From NCBI GenBank assembly GCA_949825025.1, contig OX463780.1, forward strand, positions 36,622,979 to 36,686,978: DNA of 64,000 nucleotides, given 5' to 3'. Positions 1-12,299 of the stretch are shown in pieces. This stretch comes from Siphlonurus alternatus (taxonomy: Eukaryota; Arthropoda; Insecta; Ephemeroptera; Siphlonuridae). Made by a program: the position numbers and the translations under genes. The notes beneath the pieces are model-generated. The model saw only the letters and a list, made by a program, of their open reading frames with translations. It did no database searches and had not been told where the DNA came from. Every line of letters starts with the position of its first letter. The first letter of the stretch is position 1.

Positions 1-173
1 TACAAAATTTATAGAATATTTTTTATACTTATACACATTTACTTTGCAAATTTGTGAATAAAATAGCACACACACACAACTGACACAACAAATATAAATA
101 AATACATATATAATTGTTTGAAATAAAATTATCACTACATTTAGCATTCAATTTAGGTAATATAATTACTTAA

Positions 174-884
174 AGGCCCTATGACCATTTCCCAGTATTA
201 AGTCCACAGTTAGTATTGCCTCAGTATGATATACGGCTGCATGAAAAAAATTGTTTCATCAGCTATAATATCAGAGATAATAGCCGATGAAAAGGCACCT
301 GTGACGTCATTTGTACCCATTCTGCGGCAATGGTATAGGGAAATCCCTGCAAAAGATATTAGGTTCACTCTAGCTGCAACCACGGACATAATTTTAATTC
401 TGGAATGTTGAAATTTTACCAGGGCAGTCTTGATAGTATTTGTCAAATATCCTGAAAGAATTTTGTTGTTGACGTTCACACAGACTGAATTATTGCAGTA
501 GCAAGAAGAGAAAAATGTTGCATAGGAAAACAATGTTAAATTTTTGGCTTATCTTGCTACTGCAATAATTCAGTCTGTGTAAATGTCAACAACAAAATTC
601 TTTCAGGATATTTGACAAATATTATGAAGACTGCCCTAATAAAATTTCAATATTCCAGACTTAAAATTATATCCGTGGTTACAGCTAGAGTGAACCTATC
701 TTTTGCAGGGATTTCCCTATACCGTCGCCACAGAATGGGTACAAATGACGTCACAGCTAGGTGCCTTTTCATCGGCTATTATCTCTGATATTATTGCTGC
801 TGGAACAATTTTTTTTTATGTAGCCGTATCATACTGAGGCAATACTAACTGTGGACTTAATACTGTGAAATGGTCATAGGGCCT
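174..884. mobile_element. Palindromic MITE, TTAA-flanked (family A)
   Basis: The two halves are near-perfect reverse complements meeting near 520-545, so the whole 711 bp would fold into one hairpin. The ends read AGGCCCTATGACCATTTC and its complement. Each end is bordered by TTAA (170-173 and 885-888), the target duplication typical of piggyBac-type transposons. It has no transposase, and the short ORFs on both strands are mirror images of the arms. A truncated relative lies at 24143-24543. Seen: palindrome and TTAA. Inferred: piggyBac-like class. Confidence 0.8.
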
Positions 885-887
885 TTA

Positions 888-1725
888 ATTACTATATATA
901 AATATGTAGTTTTGTATTGGGTACAGCTAGTACATAATATATTTACTTTAAGTCAATGATTAAAGCACATTTTAAATAATTATTTGGAATTTAAAAATAT
1001 GACATATATAATATCTCCAAGAACTTGTTCAATTCATATAACAATACACTTTTTTTTGCAAGGGGAGGGGAACAAAACAAACATCTTAATTTCACATATT
1101 TCATTGTAATTTTGGTGTTTTCGCAACAAAGTTGCATGAATAAGGCATACTTTGTAAATATAGAAAAATATGTACCTCATTTCACTTATAAATAAGGTCT
1201 ATATCTATTATGCTATATGATCTGTTCATTATACTTACACAGCACATAAAATAGTAAATATTTACTGCAAATGACACAAAGAGCTAGGACATTATGCATT
1301 CATTCACAGTAGGCCTATACTGTCACCTTTACTTAAACATTTAGTAAAAAATAATGTCACTTAATTTAATTCTACAGTGCATTTTCTCTTCTGGTACATA
1401 CCAAAGACAAAATTTGAAAAATTAAATGCTTAAAAGCATCACTGTGCAAAAATGAGATCAAACCAATTTAAAATCCTTTGTTTAGTCATACATAAAACTA
1501 TAACCACCAAGCCTGTTAATTAACTACGTTAAAAACTAACACCACCAACAAACGAACTACAGAAGTAAAATAAAATCACTCAAAATTCAAATAAAAATTA
1601 GAATTATAAAACTAAATTCTAATGAGTATTTTTTTTTTATCTTCTATCCCTTTACTTTTCTTCAAAGTGCATTATAAATGGTCCACAATCAATTTACTGG
1701 TATATTGATTTAACTTAACAATAAT
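888..1725. other. 3' flank of zinc-finger gene
   Basis: AT-rich DNA downstream of the minus-strand zinc-finger stop codon. It probably includes the 3' UTR, and several TTTATT words (AATAAA on the minus strand) could act as polyadenylation signals. No ORF or repeat was recognised. Confidence 0.4.
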
Positions 1726-4700
1726 CTATTCCTTTGCTTTCTTAATGCCACAATGTTTAATCTTAATGTGTTTCTTCAAAGCTTCTTTAGTTGGCAAAGT
1801 TTTGGAACATGAATGACAATTTAGAACAGTAGAATTAGGATGATCTTTAATCCTGTGAGATTCAGTTTCAGATTCACTACCAAAAACCTCTTCACAAAAA
1901 AAGCAATGAAATTTCAAACATTCATGTCTTAATTTATCCTTAATACTTGCAAATTTTTTCTTACATTTCTTGCATTGATGTAATTTATGAGTAATAGAAG
2001 TGTGAGTTTTTAAATGGGTTCTGAGTGCATTTGTACAAACAAATTTTCTGAGACAAAACTGACATTCATCTTTACTTGAGTGTTCTTCCATCAAATGCTT
2101 TTCAAATTCCAGTTGAGTTTTTAGAATTATCTTACAAAACTTGCAGGAATGAAGCTCTAATCTGTGACGTTTGAGATCTCTCAGATACTTGAATTTTTGT
2201 TCACACCACTGGCATTCATATTTCAAGTTTTCTACTTGAGATTTCAGCGGATCTTCAAAACTGGCATTGCTAGAGGGAGTGGAGTTTTTTTCTGATGTGT
2301 TCATGTTGTTTTTTTCCACAGATTTACTGCAAATAGGGATATCAATATCAGATTATTCTTAAGTAATCAAAACATACAGTACACTAACTATTCTATTACA
2401 AACATGAAATATTCAAAATTCTCTGCATTTTATCGTGCTTCTTTGATTGAAATTTATAAAATTTATTTTTTGTTTTTTGTCATCATTTTTAAATGAGAAT
2501 TAATTACACAATGTTTTACAAATCTTTGATATTAATTGGGAAAAAATGTAAATAAACTAATTAATAAATGAAATATATATAATAATATATATTATATATG
2601 AAATTAAAAAAAAAATGTCCCGCCAACTTATTTAATTTAAATTTAATATATTTGGCGATTTTTAATCTTCTTGTTGCTAACCTCTGCTCAATACATATCG
2701 TCCCTCGTCCGAAATAATGAGCTATCTGCTATTTCAGTTGAGCGCAATTATGAGGGACGACATAGTACATGATTCAACCAAACGCTGTGTCAGCTCACCT
2801 GGGAGACATGTTGTTGGAACTGTTCTTGTTTGGAGAGTGGGGAGGGCTGAGCACTCGTTGGCACACGTGAGTGCTGAGGCGTGCAGCATTGCTAAACCGA
2901 GCTGAGCACTTGACACACTTGTGTGCAGGGTATCTGTGAATATCAGGAAATCAAGCTGTCAAATATAAATATAAAACAAAATAAGCTGCGCAATGTTAGT
3001 CTGTACAAGAGGAAACAATTACATAGTTACAACAACAACAAAATTAAAGAATTAGAAAAGCAATAAAGATTATGAATTATGAATGATACAAAGACACTAG
3101 GGTGTATAAATGCAATTTAAACAGAAATAAACTATATTATTAGCTTATTTGTTAGACTATCTACATATTTGTTTGTGTATATAAATACCGTTAAAATAGG
3201 TGTTGTAGAATAACTACTGTACACTTAATACAGCTAGATACCTATTTTCATATTTATCTACATGTTTACTTGTTTATTTAGACCTGTATTTAACTATACA
3301 TTGCTTTTCTTAAAAAGGTTAAACTTACAAACTTCTAACTTTTTTACTAATAATACTGTATTTGCTAAATACAGTAAACAAAGAAGAATTAACTTTTTTC
3401 TTTTTTAGCTTTTAGGCTAGCAGTTGAGAATATACCAAGAATTTGGAGAACATTAAACAGAGATGGTACCAATTAATATAGTAACCTGCATTTTGCAGTG
3501 TGTCTAACCAGGCTAGTCTATTCCCCATGTTAAATATGTCGTCAAGATTGGTTGCCTGCTTTTAGGGGTTATTCAAACTTTTCTACCTACTCTGTAGATG
3601 GAGTTACCGTCAGATTCTGTCGCAGGTGGTAACCACATGCGACGGGGGAGTAGAGGTGCATCATCCCCAACTTGCGCTGAGGCCGGGGGGTACTGACCGT
3701 GTTATTCTCCACTCCCGCTTGTTTGTTTAGTAAAGAAAAAGGAAGAAAAAAACATTCATGCAAGCCATTAGCTGTCAAATCTAACCACAATTTATGATAT
3801 CCCTTTTTTGACGAAATTAATTAATATATCTACGATATTTTTTTTATTAAAATCAGGCGCAGAATAAAAAAATAATGCCAGCCCTTTTTTAAAATTTTCA
3901 ATACGATGCTCCGATCGCATACATAGAGTTAATATTATCGCATAAAAAAAAAAGTGGAACGAGTGATTCCACAATTGAAATGATGAAACAACTCAAAGTG
4001 AGTAAAAAGGGGGTCAAAATTGTTGAGTGCGTTGAAAATTTAATACGAAAATACGATAAAATTCATGAAGAAAAACTACCCTGAGCTTTATTCTCACGCC
4101 CACGTTTATACTTAACAAGAGAGCATATTTTATGATTACATAAATAATGTTGGCAAAATCATACTAAATATATTATATATTTTTTTATAATAATTGTATT
4201 AATTATAAAATGTTACTTTTACTTTTTAAGCAAACTGTCCTTTGTCTCTATGTTGTATAATGTAGAGCCACAACAGAAATAAATAAATAAATATAATATC
4301 TATCAGCGCGTGTATATTGAATTCACGGTGGCAGATGATAGCCTCTGATGGTAATTTTTAAACGAACAGTAAGCTACATCAAAATTTTTTTATTACATTT
4401 TATTTTATTTTATTAAAATTAAATAATGAATAGAATAAAATAATCATTTGTTATAAAAATATTTCAAAATTCATAAATTATAACTTTATATATTTACTTA
4501 TAAGTCTTATATAAGTATAATTATTAGAGCGCGGAAAAAAGTCAAATTTTTTTCGAAAAATAGGCGCCTAAAAAGTCAACTTATTTTTGGAAAAAAGTCT
4601 ACAAAAAAGTCACTCGTTTTATAAAATAGTCCATAAAAAATTCACTTTTTTTTTTTTTTTTAGAAACTGCAGCAAAAAGGCGTTTCAAAAGTGCTATTTA

Positions 4701-5196
4701 AAAGTTGTTTTTTTATATTTCTTTACACAGACTGAAGTCTTTGTTTCTTTGCTTCTTTACTTTTTTTTTTTTTTTTTACAATATGAAAAAAAGAGCTGAA
4801 ATGCACTAAAAATATGTCAAAAAGTCACAAAAAGTCATATTTTGCCAAAATAGTCTAAAAATCCAAAAATAGTCTAAATAGTCTTTTTTTTAATAGGCTC
4901 ATTTTAATCCACTTCCGGAGATCGGTGGATATCCTAAATGACAACAAAATAGTCCTCATGTGCACAAATAGGCAAAATGACTTTTCCGCGCTCTAATAAT
5001 TATAATATATACTTTACTATACTTATAGCAAATAAACTTTTTAATTTCTTTCTAAAATAGTATCATATCTTGTTTTTTTTTTTATTATTATTATTTAGAA
5101 TTTTAAAATACTTTAAATTTAAAATAAATATAATGAAGTAATTTTTTTATTTTTATTAGCACGCTCATTTGAGATCTTTTGATACGTTGATCCGAA

Positions 5197-5284
<88 letters not shown>

Positions 5285-7482
5285 AGCAGAAAAGTACTCA
5301 GTTCTCGAGTTCACAGTTCACATGCGTTTTATATATACGCATTTTTTTTTTTTATGTTCTGGCAGGGTAAAGAATCTTCGGTCAGTTTTCAGTCAGATCC
5401 CCTCGAGCGCTTGCCCCCCTCCTCCTCTCATTCTTCAGTCCGTAGCGACAAACTACAGCGCCCCAACCTCGTTTGGTTAATTTTTAAACCTCTTCAACCC
5501 CTAAGTGTTAAATGTAATGACAGCCTGCGCCATCTAAAAAGGAGGTAGAACCCTAGATCAGTGACGACAAAAATCCCTATAGCTCTAGAGTTATAGGTAT
5601 TCTTTATTATATGGTCTAACTGTACCCTCCACCTGCTCACCTGAGAGAAGTGTGCGACTTTAGGTGTGAAATGAGGCTGGGAACGGATGGCAGGCGCACT
5701 CCACAGAACTGGCAGGCATCTTCTGAGCAGTGCAATCGCATCATGTGCACCTCAAACTCGCTACGTGTCCGCAATGGCTTTCGGCAAACCTTGCACACAT
5801 TGGCATGACATGTGTGTGGGGAGAGAGGCGATAACTCTTGCCCACATAACTTGCAGGCCCTGGCAAGCTCGGCAGCAGCTGAGAAATGTATCGTTAAGAT
5901 AATGCAGTTCATGGCCATCTGTTTGTCAGGTAATTTTTTATGGTTGGCAGATCCAGATTATAAAAGATTGCTTAAGAAAGATTAAATTAAAGGAAAATAA
6001 ACCATTTTGGTTGTGATATATATTTAAAAGGAAAGGATAGGAATAACCAGGAAAACCTTATCGATCGAGAAATCACAGGAGCAAATCTTGCAGTCACAGT
6101 TTCAATGCACAGACTTCTGCATCTGTGAAGCCTTGCTGGCTATTCCTATCCTTTCCTTTTAAATATATAATATTGCTTAAGAAAGGTATTATGCACAAAT
6201 AGTTATTAAGGTAAATTATTTTAGTATTGTAGGTAGTTAAGTTTTAATTTCCCAGTTTTATACATACAATTTATAGTACTGGCAATGATATAATTTAAAT
6301 TGCAAATTTTCAAAAAAGTATGATACCTTGTTATTATATGTGAATTTTGAGACCAAGAGTCTTTACCTGCCGCAGCGTGCTTCCTCGCTCTGCTGGTGTC
6401 AGGTTTCTTGAGAGCAAGCTGCGTGTGTGTGCTTACGTGCTCAACAAGCCTGGCGCGGGAGCGAAAGCTGTTCATGCACACACCACACAATGCTCCCACA
6501 GTGTGGTCCTCTAAAATGTGAGACGTGAATGCCTCAATGCTAGGCAATGATTTCTTGCACACACGACAAACTTGTGCCTCACGAAAATGTTGGTTCAGCG
6601 AACGAAGGTTTTTATAGGATTTTTCACAGTGATGACACTTGTATCTTTCAATAAATTGATTGCCAGAAAAATCCTCATTAATATGTGTGTCGTCAACTGA
6701 TGTTATGTGAATCAAGTCCGAAGTTAATACAACATTTGGGCTATTGTCAAGTTTTAATTTCTTTGAAGAAATACCATTGGCATGGTTTCTGTTTGCTTCT
6801 TTTTCACCACCTACAACATATTGGAAAAAAAATAATAATAAAATACAGATATATACATGTATAACTTAAATGATCATGGTAAAAATAAAATCACACAAAC
6901 AATTGAATAATATATTCCTCAATTTTGTATACATGTATTTATTTATTTATTTATTTTTATTTTTTTTTTTTCCACAACTCATGTGATGATGTTGTTTTGT
7001 ATGCTTGTTTGTTCTGTGATTATTGTCATTATTGTTATTGTGATTATGAATAGATCTGTTCCTCCAATTCTGAGCTTTTTTAATGAATTGTACAGTATAG
7101 TATCCTGTTCAACAAATTGAACAAGTAAAGATGAACTACAGTACACTTGTTTTTAATATAAATGTTAACATCACAGTTACATTAGTAGTCCATGATTGAT
7201 GTTAACATTTAATTAAGTTACAAAAGGAAAGGATACTGTACTGCATACCAATAATTACACTCTGTAACATTTGCAGTGCAGCATACCATAAGGTGAGAGA
7301 CAAAAAGTACTTCCAATTAATAAAGTGATTGTTATGGTAAGCTGTGTATTTTACTTACCAATATGATTAGTGTCATCAAAACTCCTATCTTCTTCTACCT
7401 CTTCCTCCTCACTGCTGGGCAGCTGTTCGTGTTTCACGTCAACAGTGGCCAGCTCAATAGCGGATGTAGCAGTTGCCATCAT
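1726..7482 (-). CDS. C2H2 zinc-finger protein, 4 coding exons, 468 aa
   Basis: Coding exons on the minus strand are 7359-7482, 6367-6810, 5641-5878 and 1726-2326. All junctions are GT-AG and the phases agree (1,407 nt including stop). Start: an ATG-ATG pair at 7482, 13 nt after a likely acceptor at 7496-7498, so a non-coding 5' exon probably lies upstream. The N-terminus is acidic (SSEEEEVEEDRSF). About eleven C2H2 or C2H2-like fingers follow, for example CRVC-x12-H-x4-H and CGVC-x12-H-x3-H. Each of the three downstream exons carries a three-finger block ending in LxxHLKTH- or HVSTH-type motifs, so the protein looks like an exon-wise triplication. One finger in exon 2 ends in Cys (CCHC-like) and the first in exon 3 is degenerate. 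Known: such proteins are usually nuclear DNA-binding factors. The particular gene is not recognised; there is no BTB, KRAB or ZAD domain in what is visible. Confidence 0.86.
4525..4995. mobile_element. hAT-type MITE with 8-bp target duplication
   Basis: The ends TAGAGCGCGGAAAA and TTTTCCGCGCTCTA are inverted repeats. They are flanked by a perfect 8-bp duplication ATAATTAT (4517-4524 and 4996-5003). TAGAG-like ends with 8-bp duplications fit the hAT superfamily. The 471-bp interior has no coding capacity and is full of short AAAAAGTC and AAAATAGTC words, mostly in one orientation, so it is not a simple palindrome. Confidence 0.85.
5202..5281. repeat. (TA)n microsatellite
   Basis: Uninterrupted TA dinucleotide run of about 80 bp inside the zinc-finger gene intron. 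Confidence 0.95.
6018..6169. mobile_element. Small inverted-repeat element
   Basis: About 27 bp at each end (ATTTAAAAGGAAAGGATAGG inward, and its complement) are inverted repeats around a unique 95-bp centre. The element lies in the intron between the exons at 5641-5878 and 6367-6810. The word ATTGCTTAAGAAAG occurs on both sides, about 40 bp out on the left. No coding capacity; non-autonomous MITE is the best reading. Confidence 0.65.
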
Positions 7483-7739
7483 GTAGCTTAAAAACCTACA
7501 AAATAATTTAAACTCACATAATACACTGTTCACATTTCAGTACCGGTAATATATTTATATTACCGTACTATAAGCTATTAATTTGATGTAATAATTAGAA
7601 CCTTTGTTTTCATCATTATGCTTACGAAATTCAAAACACTTCTACTGAATACATTTCAGTCCTGTCTCTTTTTCCCTCTCAAGATTATTTAAATTACTGC
7701 AAATGGCTAGTTTATAAATAATGTATGCATATCAATTAA

Positions 7740-8610
7740 GGTGCTTTCACATCATCAAAAATTGCTTCGGAGTCCGTAGAAATGATGCAAACCTTGCACA
7801 TACTTTCGTTTTTATGCGGCTGCTGCTGCGGAAATCATATGATTACAGGAGCAAAATCAAGATGAGTTTGATTTTTCTATGAAGCACAAATCGCAGCAAA
7901 TTAAGAGGTTTTGTGGTGTCATCAACCACATTTAATGGGAAGCTGTGACCTGCCGATTTAGTCGCCATAACCTAACTGGAGGATATTCGTATGTTGAAGA
8001 TCAGCGGATTTTGACACCATTTTGCGCAACGTTTCTGCACAGATTTCCCGCTCCAAAATCAGATTACAAGTATGAACCGCGAATTTTTTTAGAGTCTCTT
8101 TACTTAAACTGAGCTGGGGTTGCAAATAATATTTTAATAGTGGCAAATGTAAAAGGTTAGTGACAATACGTGATTTTAAATTCGGAAACAGAACTTGTGT
8201 TAAGAATTAACAATTTGCGATTGAAAAATTGCTCCATATACCATATAGGATCTTACGTGCGCCCAGTCTTTTTTTTTTTTTTTTTTACAAGGATACACCC
8301 CTAAGAGCTACAGCTCGCGGCGGGGTACTGGGTAGAGATAAGGTAGGGAACGGATAGTGGCCACGGCCTGCATGCTTACGCGTCCCAGCATTCGCTGAGG
8401 TGAGACTGAGGGAACCGTGGAAAACCTCAGTCAGGACGGACACCTCTACATTTTCTCAATGGACCAAAGCGATATCCAAAGCCTGAGGAACCACACACAA
8501 GTGCATCACTGTATGGTAAATGGTAGGACAAAGGTTGCATGACGTCATCATCACAGCTTCCCATTGCTATGGGTTGTTTCCATAGCAATTATCAATTATG
8601 TGAAAGCACC
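7740..8610. mobile_element. Foldback element with GGTGCTTTCACAT ends, interrupted by a SINE
   Basis: Ends GGTGCTTTCACAT and ATGTGAAAGCACC face each other. Internal matches in opposite orientation (GGGAAGCTGTGA near 7940, TCACAGCTTCCC near 8560) show that the arms are diverged inverted repeats. The right half contains the 5S-type SINE remnant at 8286-8512, which must have inserted later. It lies upstream of the zinc-finger gene's first coding exon. No convincing target duplication was found, so the superfamily is open. Confidence 0.6.
8286..8512 (-). mobile_element. 5'-truncated 5S-derived SINE copy
   Basis: On the minus strand this matches the body and tail of the SINE at 53008-53385: the segments around CTTTGGTCCATTGAGAAAA, CGTAAGCATGC, CCCAGTACCCCGCCGCGAGC and AGGGGTGTATCCT occur in the same order. 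It ends in a poly(A) run (poly T on the plus strand, 8270-8286). The 5S rRNA-like head is missing, as expected from incomplete reverse transcription. Confidence 0.85.
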
Positions 8611-8612
8611 AT

Positions 8613-10159
8613 TCACTATTACTGTATACTATGTAACATGAAAATAACGTTGAAAACGTTCATGTTATCCCAAGAAAAATCAGCTGGCAGGCAGGTATAA
8701 GCGACCTTTATTTGCTTCAAACCCTAGTACGTAGTAGCGTAGCGCCCTCTGAAAAGTGCCTTTAAAACAAATCTTTTCTATCTCAAGTATGTAAACAACA
8801 TTTTCTTGTACATACTCTTTTTGGCTCAAATTAATGCACGTACATACTGTATTCAATTAATTTGTACAGTATATATTTTTATTTTTGTAACTGCAACATT
8901 GGGTACAAGAAATTTTGCAGATGCACGGCCAAACAGGCTAATTGGTATAGAGTCTAAAGACAGTATAGACAATGGGGTAAAGGGAAAGGTGCCAACATAG
9001 CAGCAAGTCTATATTCAGTTTTTTTGGAGTCCCGGAACTATTTATAAATAATTAATGAAATTCTCTAAGTTAAGTTGGCACCCCTGGAGCCTTAATAAAA
9101 AGGTTAGAGAAAAAACGCCTATTGACGCCTCCAGCTAGGGGGCGTGGTCAAACTTTCAATTATAATAATTGTATGATAGAATAAATACAGTATATCATAT
9201 GCATACAGTATGCATATTGTATGCATAAATCAGCAAAGTATACAGTGCACAGCCCAGTTTTGGATTTAGCCCTGTTTTGGTTCCGAACTGCTTTTAGGCT
9301 CCTTATAGGCAAAAAAAAGAAAAAAAAAAAGAAAATTGCAACTGATTAACCAAACCCTCCCTTCCATGAAAATAACATCTGCAATACCTTGATAATTTTT
9401 TTACTGGTTCAAAAAAAAATCAAAAACGAATAAAAACAGGGTTCTTAACAAATGGTTCGTTTTTATTTTTTCTTAACTAGTAAAAAATATATCACGGTAT
9501 TGCAGTAGTTGTTATTTTTATGAAAAGGCTGATTTGGTTAATGGGTTAAAATTTTATTTTTTTACTTTTTTTGGCTATAAGGAGTCCAAAAGCAGGCCTG
9601 GACCAAAACCGGAAAATTATTTTTTTCATGTCCCTCCACACAAATTTTTTTTTTACTCAAAGATATGCTCTGATATGAAACTGAAATTATGATAAACTCA
9701 ATTGCTACATTCCATTGAACATGTTTATAATTTTTTCGAATTTTTAAGAACCCTAAATATGGCAGATAAAAATTGTTAAAAGTGAAAAATGTCTTAAGGG
9801 GTCCGTTACCGGGCTGCGTGGTGTATGGATTGTAATCTGCATTTTATGCTCCTGAATATAAATATATTAACTACAAACACTGGTAACATACAATACAGTA
9901 TGTGGCAAAAAATAAACAATTTTTTATTATCATTAAGAATGACGATATCTGCATGTCCGATGAAATGTATACAGTACACGTCATACTATAATATATTTTA
10001 GTCATATTGACATGCAGGGGATGCAGAAACAAATCCTGTTGCACTCGGCACTCCTGCACCTTAGCTAGAGATGCATAAAATATAATGATAAAGATAAATA
10101 GCAGTGTGTATGCATACATTACACACATTACATGCATACACCCCTGCTTGCGGCTATTG
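8613..10159. other. Intergenic DNA between zinc-finger gene and DLST
   Basis: Apart from the foldback MITE at 9271-9618, nothing recognisable. Short ORFs here, such as 8806-9000, have no domain, no splice context and AT-rich composition. Confidence 0.4.
9271..9618. mobile_element. Diverged foldback MITE
   Basis: The left end (CCTGTTTTGGTTCC, then CTGCTTTTAGGCTCC) and the right end (its diverged complement, GGACCAAAACCGG) are inverted. The arms continue inward through TGATTAACCAAA / TTTGGTTAATGGG and meet near 9440. There is no ORF. Both ends differ at several bases, so the copy is old. Confidence 0.65.
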
Positions 10160-10555
10160 TGGGTATTCCACCACGGTGGCTCGCTTGCTTGCGGCTGACT
10201 CTCTCAGCCCCTCCCTGAACTCACCAACACTCCGAGCATCCACAAGCCCAGAGTCCAACAAATTCCACTCCCTCACCATTCTTCTAAAAAAAAAAATACT
10301 TGCCCATATCATTTTTGCTTCTCCTATACTCCAACTTCCAATCATGGTCCCTCCTACCTTTAATTATAACGCCCTTTCTCATTATGATCGCTAAGCTCCT
10401 ACCAGCCCTTTTGGTTCCTAGTTATTTTATACATTTTTATCAGTCTACTTTGCTTCCCCCTCCTTTCCTCTAAATCCTCCCATCCCAGTTGCTCTATCAT
10501 TTTGGTCACACTCTCTCTTCCCCTATAAATTTTGCTTTTATCACAGGTATGTAAT
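10160..10555 (-). pseudogene. LINE reverse transcriptase 3' fragment
   Basis: Read on the minus strand with frame changes, the translation gives GRESVTKMIEQLGW, LEERR and MVREWNLL, the C-terminal end of a jockey/CR1-type LINE reverse transcriptase. Stops and frameshifts break it. The same family recurs at 25020-25450 (plus) and 46820-47412 (minus). The latter shares the 3' terminal GC-rich word CCACGGTGGCTCGC. Typical 5'-truncated insertion. Confidence 0.8.
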
Positions 10556-10587
10556 GTATACATTATATATAATATATTATGTACTGA

Positions 10588-10836
10588 TGTACAGTTCTTA
10601 AAGTTAAAAATTGGAATGCATGCATTAGATTCTTACCTATGATTTCCAATTTTTAACTTTAAAAAAACTGTATGTATTGTACATACAGTATGTATACAGT
10701 ACTGTTTTTAGGTGAGTTTTCAAGGGGTCGATTGTTGATTTTTTACAACAGCTCTTTCATGTTCCACCTTGGCACCACAGTACATATATGCTGTGGCGCC
10801 AAGGTGGAACACGAAAGCTGATGTAAAAAATCAGTA
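10588..10836. repeat. Two adjacent short palindromes
   Basis: 10588-10672 pairs TACAGTTCTTAAAGTTAAAA with its complement across about 40 bp. 10734-10836 pairs TTTTTTACAACAGCTCTTTC and TTCCACCTTGGC with near-complements around a centre near 10787. Both could form strong hairpins. They may be MITEs of about 85-100 bp, but no target duplication is obvious. Confidence 0.6.
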
Positions 10837-11367
10837 TGTATGTATATACATACTGTAATGCATACTGTATGCATACGTCCTGCAGAGTCCTGTTGCACTT
10901 TACCGGGTATGCATACTGTACCTTTAATAACTACAGTATTGTTCTCTTAGGAGGCTCCTGTTTTGCACCATGTGTTGATTAAGACGATAAAACTCATTTG
11001 CAAGAGTGCATACACTGATAATACTTTCATCAACAACATAAAAGATGATACAGAGGTGACAGCTGCAAAATTGCAAATGCAAATGCAAGAACAGATGTTT
11101 GATTTCGCGGGACCAGCGTCATTTGTTTCGATTTGTTTCAGCAAATTTGCGCTCGAAAACTTTAAAAAAAAAAAAACGCCAACGCGATTTGATTGGTCGA
11201 TCTGTGTCTATTTTCGTTCTATATATAATTATAATAATTTTATTACTTACTTTTTACATCCTCTGAACAACCGAGCATGATGCAGTGATATAGTAAGGGA
11301 TGACATGACAAGTGATATAAGCTAGGGATCTGAAAGACTTCAGATACTGATAATAATTAAAAGCCTC

Positions 11368-11726
11368 AAGGGTAAGCTAGGTAACGCCACCAATGTTAAA
11401 AAAAATCCCTCTCACAAAAATTCTAAAAAAAATTTAAAATGTTCTCCTCATCTACACCCCCTATCAGTAGCTTAAATATCAGGTATACAAATACGATCTA
11501 GTTTTTGAGTTATGAATTTTTAAAGTTGACCAATTTAACATGGGAGTTTCATTTCTCCATGTTAAAGTAGTCAACTTTAAAAATTTATAACTCAAAAACT
11601 GGATCGTATTTGTATACCTGATATTTTAGGTACTGATAGGGGGTATAGATGAGGAGAACATTTTAAATTTTTTTCAGAATTTTTGTGAGGGATTTTTTTT
11701 AACATTGGTGGCGTTACCTTACCCTT
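11368..11726. mobile_element. Palindromic MITE, about 360 bp
   Basis: Arms run from AAGGGTAAG to CTTACCCTT and include GTAACGCCACCAATGTT and its complement. They meet near 11550 at ACATGGGAGTTTCATTTCTC. The arms are nearly identical, which implies a young insertion or strong folding. No ORF. Confidence 0.75.
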
Positions 11727-11808
11727 AATTGCCATCTTGACGACTTATTCACTCGCTGTCCAATGCATATAAGGAAATAACTTCCTAAACTGCTTTGTGA
11801 ATTGCTCC

Positions 11809-12166
11809 CATTGGAGTAATACCGACCTCGAAAATTTTTATAGCAGAAATCTAGAGGATGAAAAGTTATGTTACTCTGCATCATGGAGGAAATTAATAGA
11901 CTATAATTTATCCATGCTCTGCATGATTTTTTCAGATTTTTTAGAGACCGGGAAGTATTGCTAAAAAGTTTTGGAGAGGTCGGGTTCGAATCCACGTCCC
12001 TTTTGGGTCCTATCTTTTATTAAGAGAGGCGGCACTGTTTCTGCACTTTCAATAATTTTTAAAAAATAGTTGCTGGGCTCTAAAAAATCTGAAAAAAATC
12101 AGAGTAGCATAACTTTGCACCCTCTATCCATTTCCACAATAAAAAAAATTGAGGTCGGTACTCCAT
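11809..12166. mobile_element. Inverted-repeat element with a B-box-like core
   Basis: The ends GGAGTAATACCGACCTC and GAGGTCGGTACTCC are inverted, with about 65 bp of diverged terminal repeat. The centre contains GGTTCGAATCC, a good match to an RNA polymerase III B box. A partial second copy lies in a GLCE intron at 58734-58998. The B box may be coincidental or mark a tRNA-derived ancestry. Confidence 0.65.
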
Positions 12167-12211
12167 TAGCAGAAGATATATATATATGCTATAGATTACC
12201 ATGCATGCATG

Positions 12212-12212
<1 letters not shown>

Positions 12213-12266
<54 letters not shown>
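12213..12266. repeat. (TA)n microsatellite
   Basis: TA dinucleotide run downstream of DLST. ORFs made of repeated Ile-Tyr here are artefacts of the microsatellite. Confidence 0.95.
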
Positions 12267-12270
<4 letters not shown>

Positions 12271-12299
12271 AAAAATAAAAAGTAGATGCCATAATAATT

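Larger units (their letters stand above)
2327..5640 (-). other. Intron 3 of the zinc-finger gene
   Basis: A 3.3-kb intron running from the donor next to 5641 to the acceptor GCAG next to 2326. It holds a hAT-type MITE (4525-4995), a poly(TA) tract, and a small palindromic repeat whose GAGGGACGA-type ends (about 2697-2760) resemble those of the element at 16859-17013. The GC-richer stretch at 3580-3720 may be an old SINE but could not be classified. Confidence 0.6.

Noticed and set aside
210..533. ORFs on both strands at 210-533 and 226-411
   Set aside because: They read along the arms of the TTAA-flanked palindrome and have no domain.
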